From Pseudomonas sp. S04 (lineage in GTDB: Bacteria > Pseudomonadota > Gammaproteobacteria > Pseudomonadales > Pseudomonadaceae), in the NCBI RefSeq assembly GCF_009834545.1, contig NZ_CP019427.1, forward strand, positions 4,718,001 to 4,782,000: a stretch of 64,000 bases of DNA, in the 5' to 3' direction. A model generated the notes under the pieces. The model was not told the origin of the DNA, made no database searches, and saw nothing but the letters and a program-made list of their open reading frames with translations. A program made the translations under genes and the position numbers. How positions within the stretch are numbered: the stretch's first letter is position 1; each line of letters opens with the position of its first letter. This document shows, piece by piece, positions 55,577 through 64,000 of this stretch.

Positions 55577-56923
55577 ATGACCACTTTGCTGACTGCCCTG
55601 CAAGCCGCATTGGGCTTGCAGAAAACTGCCATCCGGTTCACTGCCGAGGGCGCCCTGCCCTCGGCGTTTGCCGTCACCGAGCTGGCCAGCGCCAGTATTG
55701 CGGTGGCCGGCCAGGCCCTCAGCGAACTGCTGCAGCAACAGACCGGCCGTTTACCGACCCTCGAAGTTGATCGCCGACTTGCCTCCTTCTGGTTCGCCAC
55801 CTCCTTGCGCCCGCTGGGCTGGAAGGTGCCGCCGATGTGGGATCCGCTCGCCGGTGACTATGCCACGGGCGATGGCTGGATCCGCCTGCATACCAATGCT
55901 GCCCATCATCGGCGCGCCGCCGAAAAAGTACTGGGTGCCAGCAGCGACCGCAGCGCGATGGCCGCCAAGGTTGCGCCGTGGGCCAAGGAGGATCTGGAAC
56001 AGGCGGTGGTCGACGCCGGGGGCTGCGCGGCGGTCATGCGCTCCTGGCAGCAATGGCAGGTCCATCCCCAGGGGCTGGCGGTCAATGCCGAGCCGCTGGT
56101 GCACTTGGCGCCCCTTGAGGATCAACGCCGGCAGGCCTGGTCGGGATCAGTCGCGAGGCCGCTGGCGGGGCTCAGGGTGCTGGACCTGACCCGGGTCCTT
56201 GCCGGCCCCGCAGCCAGTCGTTTTCTCGCCGGCCTGGGCGCCGATGTGCTGCGCATCGACCCACCCCACTGGCACGAGCCGGGCGTGGTCGCGGAAATGA
56301 CCCTGGGCAAACGCTGCGCCCACCTTGACCTGCACCAACGCAGCGACCGCCAGGTGTTTGAAGCCCTGCTCAAGGACGCCGACATCCTGCTCCACGGCTA
56401 CCGCGCCGACGCCCTGGAAAACCTCGGCTACGGCACCCGTGCACGCCAGGCGCTGGCGCCGGGGCTGATCGACGTCAGCCTCAATGCCTATGGCTGGAGC
56501 GGTCCCTGGCAGAATCGCCGGGGCTTCGACAGCCTGGTGCAGATGAGCACCGGCATCGCCGAAGCCGGCATGGCCTGGCAGCACAGCGACCAACCGACGC
56601 CCCTGCCGGTGCAGGCCCTGGACCACGCCACCGGGTACCTGATGGCGGCCAGCTGTCTCAAGCTGTTGACCGAGCGCCTGGGCAGCGGCTGCGGCGGATC
56701 CGCCCGCCTGTCATTGGCGCGCACGGCGAAGCTGCTGCTGCAACAGCCCGCCACACCACAACCGGCGCTGCGTGCCGAAGAGGCCAGCGATCAGGGACTC
56801 GTGCTGGAACAAACAACCTGGGGACCGGCCAATCGACTGCAGGTGCCACTAACCATCAGCGGCACGCCCCTGCAGTGGTCACTGCCGGCCGGGGAACTGG
56901 GCGCCCATCGGGCACGGTGGTGA
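55577..56923 (+). CDS. Family III CoA-transferase-like protein with reversed half-domain order
   Basis: 448 residues. The CaiB/BaiF nucleotide-fold start (VLDLTRVLAGP at 201-211, GADVLRIDPP) lies in the middle, not at the N-terminus, and is followed by GWSGPWQNRRGFDSLVQMSTG with the probable catalytic Asp318. Residues 30-180 look like the C-terminal half of a CoA-transferase (GDGWIRLHTNAAHHR; WAKEDLEQAVVDAGGCAAV). A helix that normally occurs once (TELASASIAVAGQALSELL) appears at 34-52 and again near 349-388. ATG 55577 has GGAGGG. Substrates are unknown. Confidence 0.85.
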   Translation: MTTLLTALQAALGLQKTAIRFTAEGALPSAFAVTELASASIAVAGQALSELLQQQTGRLPTLEVDRRLASFWFATSLRPLGWKVPPMWDPLAGDYATGDGWIRLHTNAAHHRRAAEKVLGASSDRSAMAAKVAPWAKEDLEQAVVDAGGCAAVMRSWQQWQVHPQGLAVNAEPLVHLAPLEDQRRQAWSGSVARPLAGLRVLDLTRVLAGPAASRFLAGLGADVLRIDPPHWHEPGVVAEMTLGKRCAHLDLHQRSDRQVFEALLKDADILLHGYRADALENLGYGTRARQALAPGLIDVSLNAYGWSGPWQNRRGFDSLVQMSTGIAEAGMAWQHSDQPTPLPVQALDHATGYLMAASCLKLLTERLGSGCGGSARLSLARTAKLLLQQPATPQPALRAEEASDQGLVLEQTTWGPANRLQVPLTISGTPLQWSLPAGELGAHRARW

Positions 56924-56970
56924 ACAGGCAGCGATGGTGCCCGCAAAATCTGCTGGCAGCCAAAAATCCT

Positions 56971-56996
56971 GTGGGAGCGGGCTTGCCCGCTCCCAC
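56971..56996. repeat. Single perfectly palindromic REP-derived hairpin
   Basis: GTGGGAGCGGGC and GCCCGCTCCCAC are perfect 12-base arms around TT. A usual REP would continue GCGA after GCCC; here the end is replaced by the mirror of the start. It lies between convergent genes and may stop transcription. Confidence 0.85.
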
Positions 56997-57027
56997 ACAA
57001 TCCTGCGAAGCCGGTCTTTGCTACACC

Positions 57028-57906
57028 TCAATCCCCCCGACTCAAGGACGTCCACAACACTTGCGCCGCATAACCCCGGTATGGTCGCCAGCTTTCTGCC
57101 CGGGCCAACAGGTGCTGGGCGCTGACTGGCTGGCCTTCGAGGGCGGCCAGCGCCTTGAGCAGCCCCACATCCCCCGGCGGGAACGCGTCCGCCTCGCGCA
57201 TCTGGCGCAAGGCAATGTACTGGGCCGTCCAGTCACCCACGCCCCATAACGCCAGCAACGGCGCCACGGACGCCGGCAGGTGCTCGCGCGCCTCGAACAG
57301 CCCAGGGTTCTCCAGCAACGCCTGGGCCACACCCGACAAAGTGCGCCCACGGCTGCGGGGCATGCCCAGCGTGGCCAGATCCGCCGAAGCCAACACCTGC
57401 GCCTCGGGAAACACCTGCCTCAGGCCCGGCAACCACGGCTCGGACCCCACCAGCGGCGCGCCGTATTGCGCCACCAGCTTACCCGCCAGCCTGATCGCCG
57501 CCGCCACACTGATCTGCTGCCCCAGCACCGCCCGCATCGCCAACTCCAGGCCGTCCCAGGTGCCCGGCACACGCAAGCCCGGGCTCCGGGCAATCAACGG
57601 CGCCAGCAGCGGGTCTGTGGCCAGGTGCCGGTGGATGGCCGGCAAGTCTGCATCCAGGTCGAACATCCGCCGCAAGCGCGCCACGATCTGCGGCAACGCC
57701 GCCGAATCGGCATAGGCCAGCTCTACCGCCAGGCCGTGACCCGGCGCCTGGCTGATGACAAACGTGCCCTGCAAACCGTGCAGGCAGAAGCTGCGGGCGT
57801 ACGACCCGGAGCGAACCACCTCGAGCCCATCGATGGCCCGCGCCGCCAGGAAGTCGAGCATCGCCGGCCAATCGTAGGCCCCCTGATAGTCGAGCGTCAG
57901 CCTCAC
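57028..57906 (-). CDS. alkA: DNA-3-methyladenine glycosylase AlkA
   Basis: 292 residues: AlkA N-domain (about 1-85) and an HhH-GPD domain with ALWGVGDWTAQYIAL (219-233) and catalytic Asp246 in FPPGDVGL. It removes alkylated bases. There is no Ada domain fused. It begins with GTG at 57906, overlapping the TGA of the upstream arcD paralogue (GTGA), so it is translated from that transcript. Confidence 0.92.
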   Translation of the reverse strand: MRLTLDYQGAYDWPAMLDFLAARAIDGLEVVRSGSYARSFCLHGLQGTFVISQAPGHGLAVELAYADSAALPQIVARLRRMFDLDADLPAIHRHLATDPLLAPLIARSPGLRVPGTWDGLELAMRAVLGQQISVAAAIRLAGKLVAQYGAPLVGSEPWLPGLRQVFPEAQVLASADLATLGMPRSRGRTLSGVAQALLENPGLFEAREHLPASVAPLLALWGVGDWTAQYIALRQMREADAFPPGDVGLLKALAALEGQPVSAQHLLARAESWRPYRGYAAQVLWTSLSRGD

Positions 57907-59330
57907 AAACTCAGCACGCCGCTGTACAAGCCATAGGCCGCCACCAACGCACCGACAACCACGCAGGCGAAAATGCCTTTTTCGATGTGGGTGAACAACG
58001 GCTGGCCCTGCTCATGCTTGGCCTTGGCGAACAGAATCACCCCCGGTGCATACAGCAGCGCCGACAGCAGCAGGTACTTGACCCCACCGGCATACAGCAG
58101 CCAGACCGCATAAACCAGGGCGATCGCGCCAATCAGCAAATCCTTGGTGCGCTCGCCCGAGGCGTTTTCATAGGTTTCACCGCGCCCGCTCAACAGCACC
58201 GCGTAAGCCGCCGACCACAAGTAAGGCACCAGGATCATCGACGAGGCGAGGTAGATCAGGCTGGTGTAGGTACCAGCAGAAAACAGGGTGATCAGCAGAA
58301 ACAGCTGGATCATCGCGTTGGTCAGCCACAGCGCGTTGACCGGTACATGGTTGGCGTTTTCCTTTTTCAGGAACGCCGGCATGGTCTTGTCTCGGGCCGT
58401 GGCAAACAGGATTTCGGCGCACAGCAGCGCCCACGACAGCAATGCCCCAAGCAACGAAATGGCCAGGCCGACGCTGATCAGCAAAGCGCCCCACGGCCCG
58501 ACAATGTGCTCCAGCACCGCCGCCAGTGAAGGGTTCTGCAGGTTGGCCAGCTCCGGCTGACTCATGATCCCCAGTGACAGCACGTTCACCAGCACCAACA
58601 GCGCCAGCACCCCGATAAAGCCGATGACGGTGGCCCGGCCCACGTCGGAGCGTTTTTCCGCGCGGGCCGAATACACACTTGCACCTTCGATGCCGATAAA
58701 CACGAATACCGTGACCAGCATCATGTTGCGCACCTGGTCCATCACGCTGCCGAAGTTCGGGTTGCTGCGACCCCAGATATCCCGGGTAAAGATGTCAGCC
58801 TTGAACGCCACGGCGGCAATCACGATGAACATCACCAGCGGCACGATCTTGGCCACCGTGGTCACCTGGTTGATGAACGCCGCCTCCTTGATCCCGCGCA
58901 TCACCAGGAAATGCACCGCCCACAGCAGCACCGAGGCGCAGCCGATGGCAATCGGCGTATTGCCCTGGCCAAACACCGGAAAGAAGTAACCCAGGGTGCT
59001 GAACAGCAGCACGAAATAGCCAACGTTGCCCAGCCAGGCACTGATCCAGTAGCCCCAGGCCGAGGAGAACCCCATGTAGTCGCCAAACCCGGCCTTGGCA
59101 TAGGCGTACACCCCCGAGTCCAGTTCAGGCTTGCGGTTGGCCAGGGTCTGGAACACAAAGGCCAGGGTCAACATGCCCACGGCGGTGATGGCCCAGCCGA
59201 TCAACACGGCCCCGGCATCGGCCCGGGCGGCCATGTTCTGCGGCAAGGAAAAGATCCCGCCGCCAATCATCGAGCCGACCACCAAGGCGATCAAGGCACT
59301 GAGTCGGAGCTTTTGCGCCGGTTGCGACAT
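57903..59330 (-). CDS. ArcD-type arginine/ornithine antiporter, paralogue 2
   Basis: 475 residues, 12-13 helices of the APC family. [40 protein letters not shown], and [20 protein letters not shown] match ArcD closely. The same length and motifs as the arcD at 59765, with many substitutions; clearly paralogous. It faces away from arcDABC and leads into alkA. It may exchange arginine/ornithine or a related pair under different control. Confidence 0.9.
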   Translation of the reverse strand: MSQPAQKLRLSALIALVVGSMIGGGIFSLPQNMAARADAGAVLIGWAITAVGMLTLAFVFQTLANRKPELDSGVYAYAKAGFGDYMGFSSAWGYWISAWLGNVGYFVLLFSTLGYFFPVFGQGNTPIAIGCASVLLWAVHFLVMRGIKEAAFINQVTTVAKIVPLVMFIVIAAVAFKADIFTRDIWGRSNPNFGSVMDQVRNMMLVTVFVFIGIEGASVYSARAEKRSDVGRATVIGFIGVLALLVLVNVLSLGIMSQPELANLQNPSLAAVLEHIVGPWGALLISVGLAISLLGALLSWALLCAEILFATARDKTMPAFLKKENANHVPVNALWLTNAMIQLFLLITLFSAGTYTSLIYLASSMILVPYLWSAAYAVLLSGRGETYENASGERTKDLLIGAIALVYAVWLLYAGGVKYLLLSALLYAPGVILFAKAKHEQGQPLFTHIEKGIFACVVVGALVAAYGLYSGVLSL

Positions 59331-59764
59331 CGTTACCTCTCAAATCGACGTTTTGTCATGTTTGCGAACCATAACAAGTGTTCACTCAATTAAATATCCA
59401 GCGCAGCCACACGTTTATCAGTAAAGGATAAAAATCAGACTTCGCTTAGAACTGTCTCATCTATGCCGCCGGGGGATTTTGCCAGTTTTGTGAAGCATTT
59501 CCGATAAATCCATTCTGTACTGAGAACCGCCGGTAAAAATTTGCACATTCTGAAAAACCAACTAGCTTCATACCTTGCTGCAATACGATACATTCCCTTT
59601 AGTTTCACCTGGAAGCCTCTAGGAGAGGCCTCTCAGCGCGTTAACAAACCGACGAAAGTCATTCATCAACAATGGAATGTGGCAATGAACTGATCTAAGT
59701 CAGCTGTTTGAAACGTCAGCGGATTTACTCTGCGAACTCACTTCTCCTGCATTGGAGTCATGCA
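59331..59764. promoter_or_regulatory. Divergent promoter region of the two arcD genes
   Basis: 434 bases, AT-richer than the flanks, without a gene. The right end holds the ANR-like site and -10 of arcDABC. I see no obvious second ANR site on the left. Confidence 0.65.
59690..59703. promoter_or_regulatory. ANR/FNR box of the arcDABC operon
   Basis: CTGAT-CTAA-GTCAG, palindromic at the outer bases and matching TTGAT-N4-(A/G)TCAA apart from the end bases. A TTTACT -10 lies at 59724-59729, placing transcription near 59738 and the box centre about 41.5 bases upstream, the class II position. Confidence 0.7.
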
Positions 59765-61192
59765 ATGTCAGAATCTCCCGGAAAACTACGACTAGGTGCC
59801 CTGGTCGCGCTTGTGGTCGGCTCCATGATTGGCGGCGGGATCTTTTCCTTGCCCCAGAACATGGCCGCCAGTGCCGATGTCGGCGCTGTTTTGATCGGCT
59901 GGGCCATCACCGCTGTCGGTATGTTGACCCTGGCCTTTGTCTTCCAGACCCTGGCCAATCGCAAGCCGAATCTGGATGGCGGGGTCTACGCCTATGCCAA
60001 GGCTGGTTTCGGCGACTACATGGGTTTCTCTTCGGCCTGGGGCTACTGGATCAGTGCCTGGTTGGGGAACGTCGGTTACTTCGTATTGCTGTTCAGCACC
60101 CTGGGTTACTTCTTCCCGATTTTCGGCGAAGGCAACACCGTCGCCGCCGTCATCGGTGCGTCTGTGCTGTTGTGGGCGGTGCACTTCCTGGTCCTGCGCG
60201 GGATCAAGGAAGCAGCGTTCATCAACCTGGTGACCACGGTGGCCAAGGTTGTACCGCTGCTGCTGTTTGTCCTGATCGCCATTTTCGCCTTCAAACTGGA
60301 CATCTTCACTGCCGATATCTGGGGGATCAAGAACCCGGACCTGGGCAGCGTGATGGACCAGGTGCGCAACATGATGCTGGTCACCGTCTGGGTATTCATC
60401 GGTATCGAGGGCGCGAGCATCTTCTCCTCCCGTGCGGAAAAACGCTCGGACGTGGGTAAAGCCACGGTGATCGGCTTCATTACCGTGCTGCTGTTCCTGG
60501 TGCTGGTGAACGTCCTGTCGCTGGGGATCATGACTCAACCGGAACTGGCCAAGCTGCAGAACCCGTCGATGGCCGCCGTGCTTGAGCACGTGGTGGGTCA
60601 CTGGGGTGCGGTGCTGATCAGTGTTGGCTTGATCATCTCCCTGCTGGGCGCCCTGCTGTCGTGGGTCCTGCTGTGTGCGGAGATCATGTTCGCCGCCGCC
60701 AAAGACCACACCATGCCGGAGTTCCTGCGCAAGGAAAACGAGAACCACGTACCGGTCAACGCCCTGTGGCTGACCAACGCCATGGTGCAGATCTTCCTGA
60801 TCATCACCCTGTTCTCGGCCAGTACCTACCTGTCGCTGATCTACCTCGCGACCTCGATGATCCTGGTGCCTTACCTCTGGTCGGCGGCCTACGCCCTGCT
60901 GTTGGCAGTGCGCGGCGAGACTTACGAGAACGCCCTGGCCGAACGCAAGAAAGACCTGTTCATCGGCGCCGTAGCCCTGATCTATGCGGTCTGGCTGATT
61001 TACGCCGGCGGCCTGAAGTACCTGCTGCTCTCTGCCCTGCTCTATGCCCCAGGCGTGATCCTGTTCGCCAAGGCCAAGCGCGAGTTGGGCAAACCGATTT
61101 TCACCAACGTCGAGAAGCTGATTTTCGCCGCGGTAGTCATAGGTGCGCTGGTAGCGGCCTATGGGCTCTACGACGGCTTCCTGACCCTGTAA
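59765..61192 (+). CDS. arcD: Arginine/ornithine antiporter ArcD
   Basis: 475 residues, 12-13 membrane helices. [60 protein letters not shown] and [19 protein letters not shown] are conserved. It imports arginine in exchange for ornithine. ATG 59765 has GGAG nine bases upstream. First gene of arcDABC; arcA follows 37 bases later. Confidence 0.94.
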   Translation: MSESPGKLRLGALVALVVGSMIGGGIFSLPQNMAASADVGAVLIGWAITAVGMLTLAFVFQTLANRKPNLDGGVYAYAKAGFGDYMGFSSAWGYWISAWLGNVGYFVLLFSTLGYFFPIFGEGNTVAAVIGASVLLWAVHFLVLRGIKEAAFINLVTTVAKVVPLLLFVLIAIFAFKLDIFTADIWGIKNPDLGSVMDQVRNMMLVTVWVFIGIEGASIFSSRAEKRSDVGKATVIGFITVLLFLVLVNVLSLGIMTQPELAKLQNPSMAAVLEHVVGHWGAVLISVGLIISLLGALLSWVLLCAEIMFAAAKDHTMPEFLRKENENHVPVNALWLTNAMVQIFLIITLFSASTYLSLIYLATSMILVPYLWSAAYALLLAVRGETYENALAERKKDLFIGAVALIYAVWLIYAGGLKYLLLSALLYAPGVILFAKAKRELGKPIFTNVEKLIFAAVVIGALVAAYGLYDGFLTL

Positions 61193-61229
61193 CACTCAAG
61201 TTTGTATTGTCATCTGGAGGATCACTGTA

Positions 61230-62486
61230 ATGACCACGGAAAAAGTTAAGTACGGCGTACATTCCGAAGCCGGCAAACTGCGCAAAGTCATGGTTTGCTC
61301 CCCCGGCCTGGCCCACCAGCGGCTGACCCCGAACAACTGTGACGAACTGCTTTTCGATGATGTGCTGTGGGTTGCCCAAGCCAAGCGTGACCATTTCGAC
61401 TTCGTTACCAAGATGCGCGAACGCGGGATCGACGTGCTGGAAATGCACAACCTGCTGACCGACATCGTTGCCATCCCCGAAGCGCTGGACTGGATCCTGG
61501 AACGCAAGGTCACCGCCGACTCGGTGGGCCTGGGCCTGATCAACGAAGTGAAATCCTGGCTGCGCAGCCTGGAGCCACGGCACATCGCCGAGTACCTGAT
61601 CGGTGGCGTGTCCGCCGATGATCTGCCGGACAGCTTCGGTGGCAAGACCATCCAGATGTTCCGCGACTTCCTCGGCCACACCAGCTTCATCCTGCCACCG
61701 CTGCCCAACACCCAGTTCACCCGCGACACCACCTGCTGGATCTACGGTGGCGTGACGCTGAACCCGATGTACTGGCCGGCCCGTCGCCAGGAAACCCTGC
61801 TGACCACCGCCATCTATAAGTTCCACCCTCAGTTCACCAACGCCGACTTCGAGATCTGGTACGGCGACCCGGACCTGGATCACGGCAGCTCCACCCTTGA
61901 AGGCGGCGACGTCATGCCGATCGGCAACGGTGTGGTCCTGATCGGCATGGGCGAGCGCTCGTCCCGCCAGGCCATCGGCCAACTGGCACTGAACCTGTTC
62001 AAGAACAAAGCCGTCGAGAAAGTGATCGTTGCCGGCCTGCCGAAGTCCCGCGCAGCCATGCACCTGGACACCGTGTTCAGCTTCTGCGACCGCGACCTGG
62101 TCACGGTCTTCCCGGAAGTGGTGAATCAGATCGTTGCCTTCACCCTGCGACCTGACGAAAGCAAACAGGGCGGCATCGACATCCGCCGCGAGGAAACCAG
62201 CTTCCTCGACACCGTGGCCAAGGCCCTCAACCTCAAGGCGTTGCGCGTGGTGGAAACCGGCGGCAACAGCTTCGCCGCCGAACGCGAGCAGTGGGACGAC
62301 GGCAACAACGTGGTCGCCGTGGAGCCAGGCGTGGTCATCGGCTACGACCGCAACACCTACACCAACACCCTGCTGCGCAAGGCCGGGATCGAGGTCATCA
62401 CCATCAGCGCCGGCGAGCTCGGTCGCGGCCGTGGCGGCGGCCACTGCATGACCTGCCCGATCATCCGCGACCCAATCGACTACTAA
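61230..62486 (+). CDS. arcA: Arginine deiminase ArcA
   Basis: 418 residues. Catalytic Cys406 in [10 protein letters not shown] matches the P. aeruginosa enzyme's numbering. Other active-site elements are [13 protein letters not shown] near the start, FTRDTT (about 165) and EGGDVMPIG. It converts arginine to citrulline and ammonia for fermentative ATP and acid protection. GGAGG ribosome site before ATG 61230. Confidence 0.96.
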   Translation: MTTEKVKYGVHSEAGKLRKVMVCSPGLAHQRLTPNNCDELLFDDVLWVAQAKRDHFDFVTKMRERGIDVLEMHNLLTDIVAIPEALDWILERKVTADSVGLGLINEVKSWLRSLEPRHIAEYLIGGVSADDLPDSFGGKTIQMFRDFLGHTSFILPPLPNTQFTRDTTCWIYGGVTLNPMYWPARRQETLLTTAIYKFHPQFTNADFEIWYGDPDLDHGSSTLEGGDVMPIGNGVVLIGMGERSSRQAIGQLALNLFKNKAVEKVIVAGLPKSRAAMHLDTVFSFCDRDLVTVFPEVVNQIVAFTLRPDESKQGGIDIRREETSFLDTVAKALNLKALRVVETGGNSFAAEREQWDDGNNVVAVEPGVVIGYDRNTYTNTLLRKAGIEVITISAGELGRGRGGGHCMTCPIIRDPIDY

Positions 62487-62554
62487 CCTATAAACCCTGG
62501 CCGACACTTATCGAGTGCGGCCAGGGGGATAACCGAAACCCAAGGAGATCCAAA

Positions 62555-63565
62555 ATGGCTTTTAACATTCATAACCGCAATCTGCTGAGCCTGGAACACC
62601 ACACCCCTCGCGAATTGCGTTATCTGCTCGACCTGTCCCGCGACCTCAAGCGCGCCAAGTACACCGGTACCGAGCAGCAGCACCTCAAAGGCAACAACAT
62701 CGCGCTGATCTTCGAAAAAACCTCGACCCGCACCCGCTGCGCGTTCGAAGTGGCCGCTTATGATCAGGGCGCCAACGTCACCTATATCGACCCGAACTCC
62801 TCGCAGATCGGCCACAAAGAAAGCATGAAGGACACCGCCCGCGTACTGGGGCGCATGTACGACGCCATCGAATACCGTGGCTTCAAACAGGAAATCGTCG
62901 AAGAACTGGCGAAGTTCGCCGGCGTACCGGTGTTCAACGGCCTGACCGATGAATACCACCCGACCCAAATGATCGCCGACGTGCTGACCATGCGTGAACA
63001 CGCCGACAAGCCGATCCACGAGATCAGCTACGCCTACCTGGGCGACGCGCGCAACAACATGGGCAACTCGCTGCTGCTGGTCGGCGCCAAGCTGGGCATG
63101 GACGTACGCATCTGCGCACCCAAAGCCCTGTGGCCTCTCGACGACCTGGTGGCTCGCTGCAAAAAATACGCGGAAGAAAGTGGCGCCCGCATCACCCTGA
63201 CCGAAGACCCGAAAGCCGCGGTCAAGGGCGTGGACTTCATCCACACCGACGTCTGGGTATCGATGGGCGAGCCTGTCGAAGCCTGGGCCGAACGGATCCA
63301 GCAACTGCTGCCGTACCAGGTCAACGCCGAGCTGATGAAAGCCACCGGCAACCCACGCACCAAGTTCATGCACTGCCTGCCAGCCTTCCACAACAGCGAT
63401 ACCAAGATCGGCAAGCAGATTGCCGAGCAGTATCCGCACCTGGCCAATGGCATCGAAGTGACCGATGACGTGTTCGAGTCGCCAGCCTGCATCGCCTTCG
63501 AGCAAGCGGAAAACCGCATGCACACGATCAAGGCGATCCTGGTATCGACCCTGGCTGATCTGTAA
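62555..63565 (+). CDS. arcB: Catabolic ornithine carbamoyltransferase ArcB
   Basis: 336 residues. Carbamoyl-phosphate motif STRTRC at 57-62, [15 protein letters not shown], and HCLPAFH near the C-terminus. It phosphorolyses citrulline to ornithine and carbamoyl phosphate. ATG 62555 has AAGGAGA at ideal spacing; the frame runs back into arcA but that start is rejected. A REP pair lies downstream. Confidence 0.96.
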   Translation: MAFNIHNRNLLSLEHHTPRELRYLLDLSRDLKRAKYTGTEQQHLKGNNIALIFEKTSTRTRCAFEVAAYDQGANVTYIDPNSSQIGHKESMKDTARVLGRMYDAIEYRGFKQEIVEELAKFAGVPVFNGLTDEYHPTQMIADVLTMREHADKPIHEISYAYLGDARNNMGNSLLLVGAKLGMDVRICAPKALWPLDDLVARCKKYAEESGARITLTEDPKAAVKGVDFIHTDVWVSMGEPVEAWAERIQQLLPYQVNAELMKATGNPRTKFMHCLPAFHNSDTKIGKQIAEQYPHLANGIEVTDDVFESPACIAFEQAENRMHTIKAILVSTLADL

Positions 63566-63599
63566 CAGCTCACTCGGCTCCCACTGACTGGACACAGTC

Positions 63600-63691
63600 A
63601 ATGTGGGAGCTGGCTTGCCTGCGATGGCAGCACCCCGGTGCTTCTGACAGACCTTGGTGATGCTATCGCGAGCAAGCTCGCTCCTGCAGGG
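63600..63691. repeat. Paired inverted REP elements between arcB and arcC
   Basis: TGTGGGAGCTGGCTTGCCTG at 63601 and an inverted, diverged copy CGCGAGCAAGCTCGCTCCTG near 63667-63686. The two arms differ more than in the other pairs. Lies inside the arc operon, before arcC. Confidence 0.82.
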
Positions 63692-63733
63692 GACCGCGTA
63701 CCGGCTTATATCTCTTCGAAGAAGGACTGCATT

Positions 63734-64000
63734 ATGCGTATCGTCGTTGCTCTGGGCGGTAACGCCCTCCTACGTCGTGGTGAACCCATGACAGCAGACA
63801 ATCAACGCGCCAACATCCGGATCGCCACCGAACAGATCGCCAAGATCCACCCCGGCAATCAACTGGTGATCGCTCACGGTAATGGCCCGCAAGTCGGCCT
63901 GCTGTCGCTGCAGGCAGCCGCCTACACCTCCGTTTCCCCCTACCCGCTGGACGTGCTCGGTGCCGAAACCGAAGGCATGATCGGCTACATCATCGAACAG
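63734..64000 (+). CDS. arcC: Carbamate kinase ArcC (partial, N-terminus only)
   Basis: The first 89 residues are visible: [36 protein letters not shown] and [18 protein letters not shown], all carbamate-kinase signatures. It makes ATP from carbamoyl phosphate and ADP. ATG 63734 has AAGGA upstream. The gene continues beyond the window. Confidence 0.95.
   Translation, partial: MRIVVALGGNALLRRGEPMTADNQRANIRIATEQIAKIHPGNQLVIAHGNGPQVGLLSLQAAAYTSVSPYPLDVLGAETEGMIGYIIEQ

Noticed and set aside
59331..59680. Second ANR box for the left arcD copy
   Set aside because: No TTGAT-N4-ATCAA-like sequence was found in that part of the region.
32163..63691. Repeated palindromic units as a CRISPR array
   Set aside because: The units are dispersed REP pairs with no regular repeat-spacer-repeat series and no cas genes.
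1..64000. Prophage, insertion sequence, tRNA or rRNA genes
   Set aside because: No transposase, integrase, structural phage gene, or cloverleaf or rRNA segment was recognised on either strand.

Overview
The window is chromosomal DNA of a Pseudomonas, most likely of the P. fluorescens group. The evidence is the high-GC coding bias, the complete Entner-Doudoroff / gtsABCD-oprB glucose region with HexR, GntR and GltRS regulation, the fadD1-fadD2 pair, PA2169-type and BdlA-type proteins, an arcDABC operon, and REP elements of the GTGGGAGCGGGCTTGCCCGCGA type. Almost all of it is core or conserved-accessory metabolism. I see no prophage, insertion sequence, CRISPR array, rRNA or tRNA. The left edge cuts a biotin carboxylase and the right edge cuts arcC.

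Layout. 0-2.8 kb: a PxpA/YcsF gene followed by a small biotin carrier protein and a biotin carboxylase, divergent from a LysR regulator, with a perfect inverted repeat between them. 2.8-4.2 kb: a PACE efflux pump divergent from its own LysR. 4.2-6.8 kb: an ECF42-type sigma factor with TPR tail, with AHSA1, DGPF/YciI and SnoaL-like partners. 6.9-10.7 kb: two acetyltransferases, a GyrI-like protein, a LysE exporter and alaC. 10.7-13.9 kb: gntP, gntK and gntR, each preceded by the same GntR operator. 13.9-15.4 kb: a second PACE/LysR pair. 15.4-20.2 kb: a BdlA-like PAS chemotaxis protein, a 36-residue Lys-rich peptide, def, yihY, csbD and a conserved unknown. 20.2-25.6 kb: fadD1, fadD2, a monoacylglycerol-lipase-like hydrolase and a MaoC protein. 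26-28 kb: small conserved proteins and a class V aminotransferase.

28.2-47.5 kb is a continuous glucose block. It runs eda-pgl-zwf with divergent hexR, then hexose-6-P mutarotase, oprB, gtsDCBA, an AGE epimerase, gltS-gltR, glk and edd, with divergent gapA and mgsA. It covers outer-membrane entry, ABC uptake, phosphorylation, and oxidation to 6-phosphogluconate, pyruvate and glyceraldehyde-3-P. HexR operators are visible at zwf and, twice, between edd and gapA. A-rich motifs of the Hfq/Crc type precede gtsA, oprB, gntP, gltR, the AGE gene and fadD2, so the block is probably under catabolite repression.

47.5-52.7 kb is a self-contained heme-acquisition unit: Fur box, FecI-type sigma, FecR anti-sigma, STN-type TonB receptor and heme oxygenase. 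52.8-57.9 kb carries a YbaN protein, a dCACHE chemoreceptor, an unusual CoA-transferase whose two halves appear in reversed order, and alkA. alkA overlaps the end of an arcD paralogue. 59.3-64 kb is arcDABC, behind a candidate ANR box placed at the position expected for anaerobic activation.

The best leads are the apparently permuted CoA-transferase, the arcD2-alkA coupling, the two parallel PACE/LysR modules, the REP elements placed inside operons (especially gtsA|gtsB), and a fourth 13-base copy of the GntR site inside the mutarotase gene. I found no wholly new multi-gene system.
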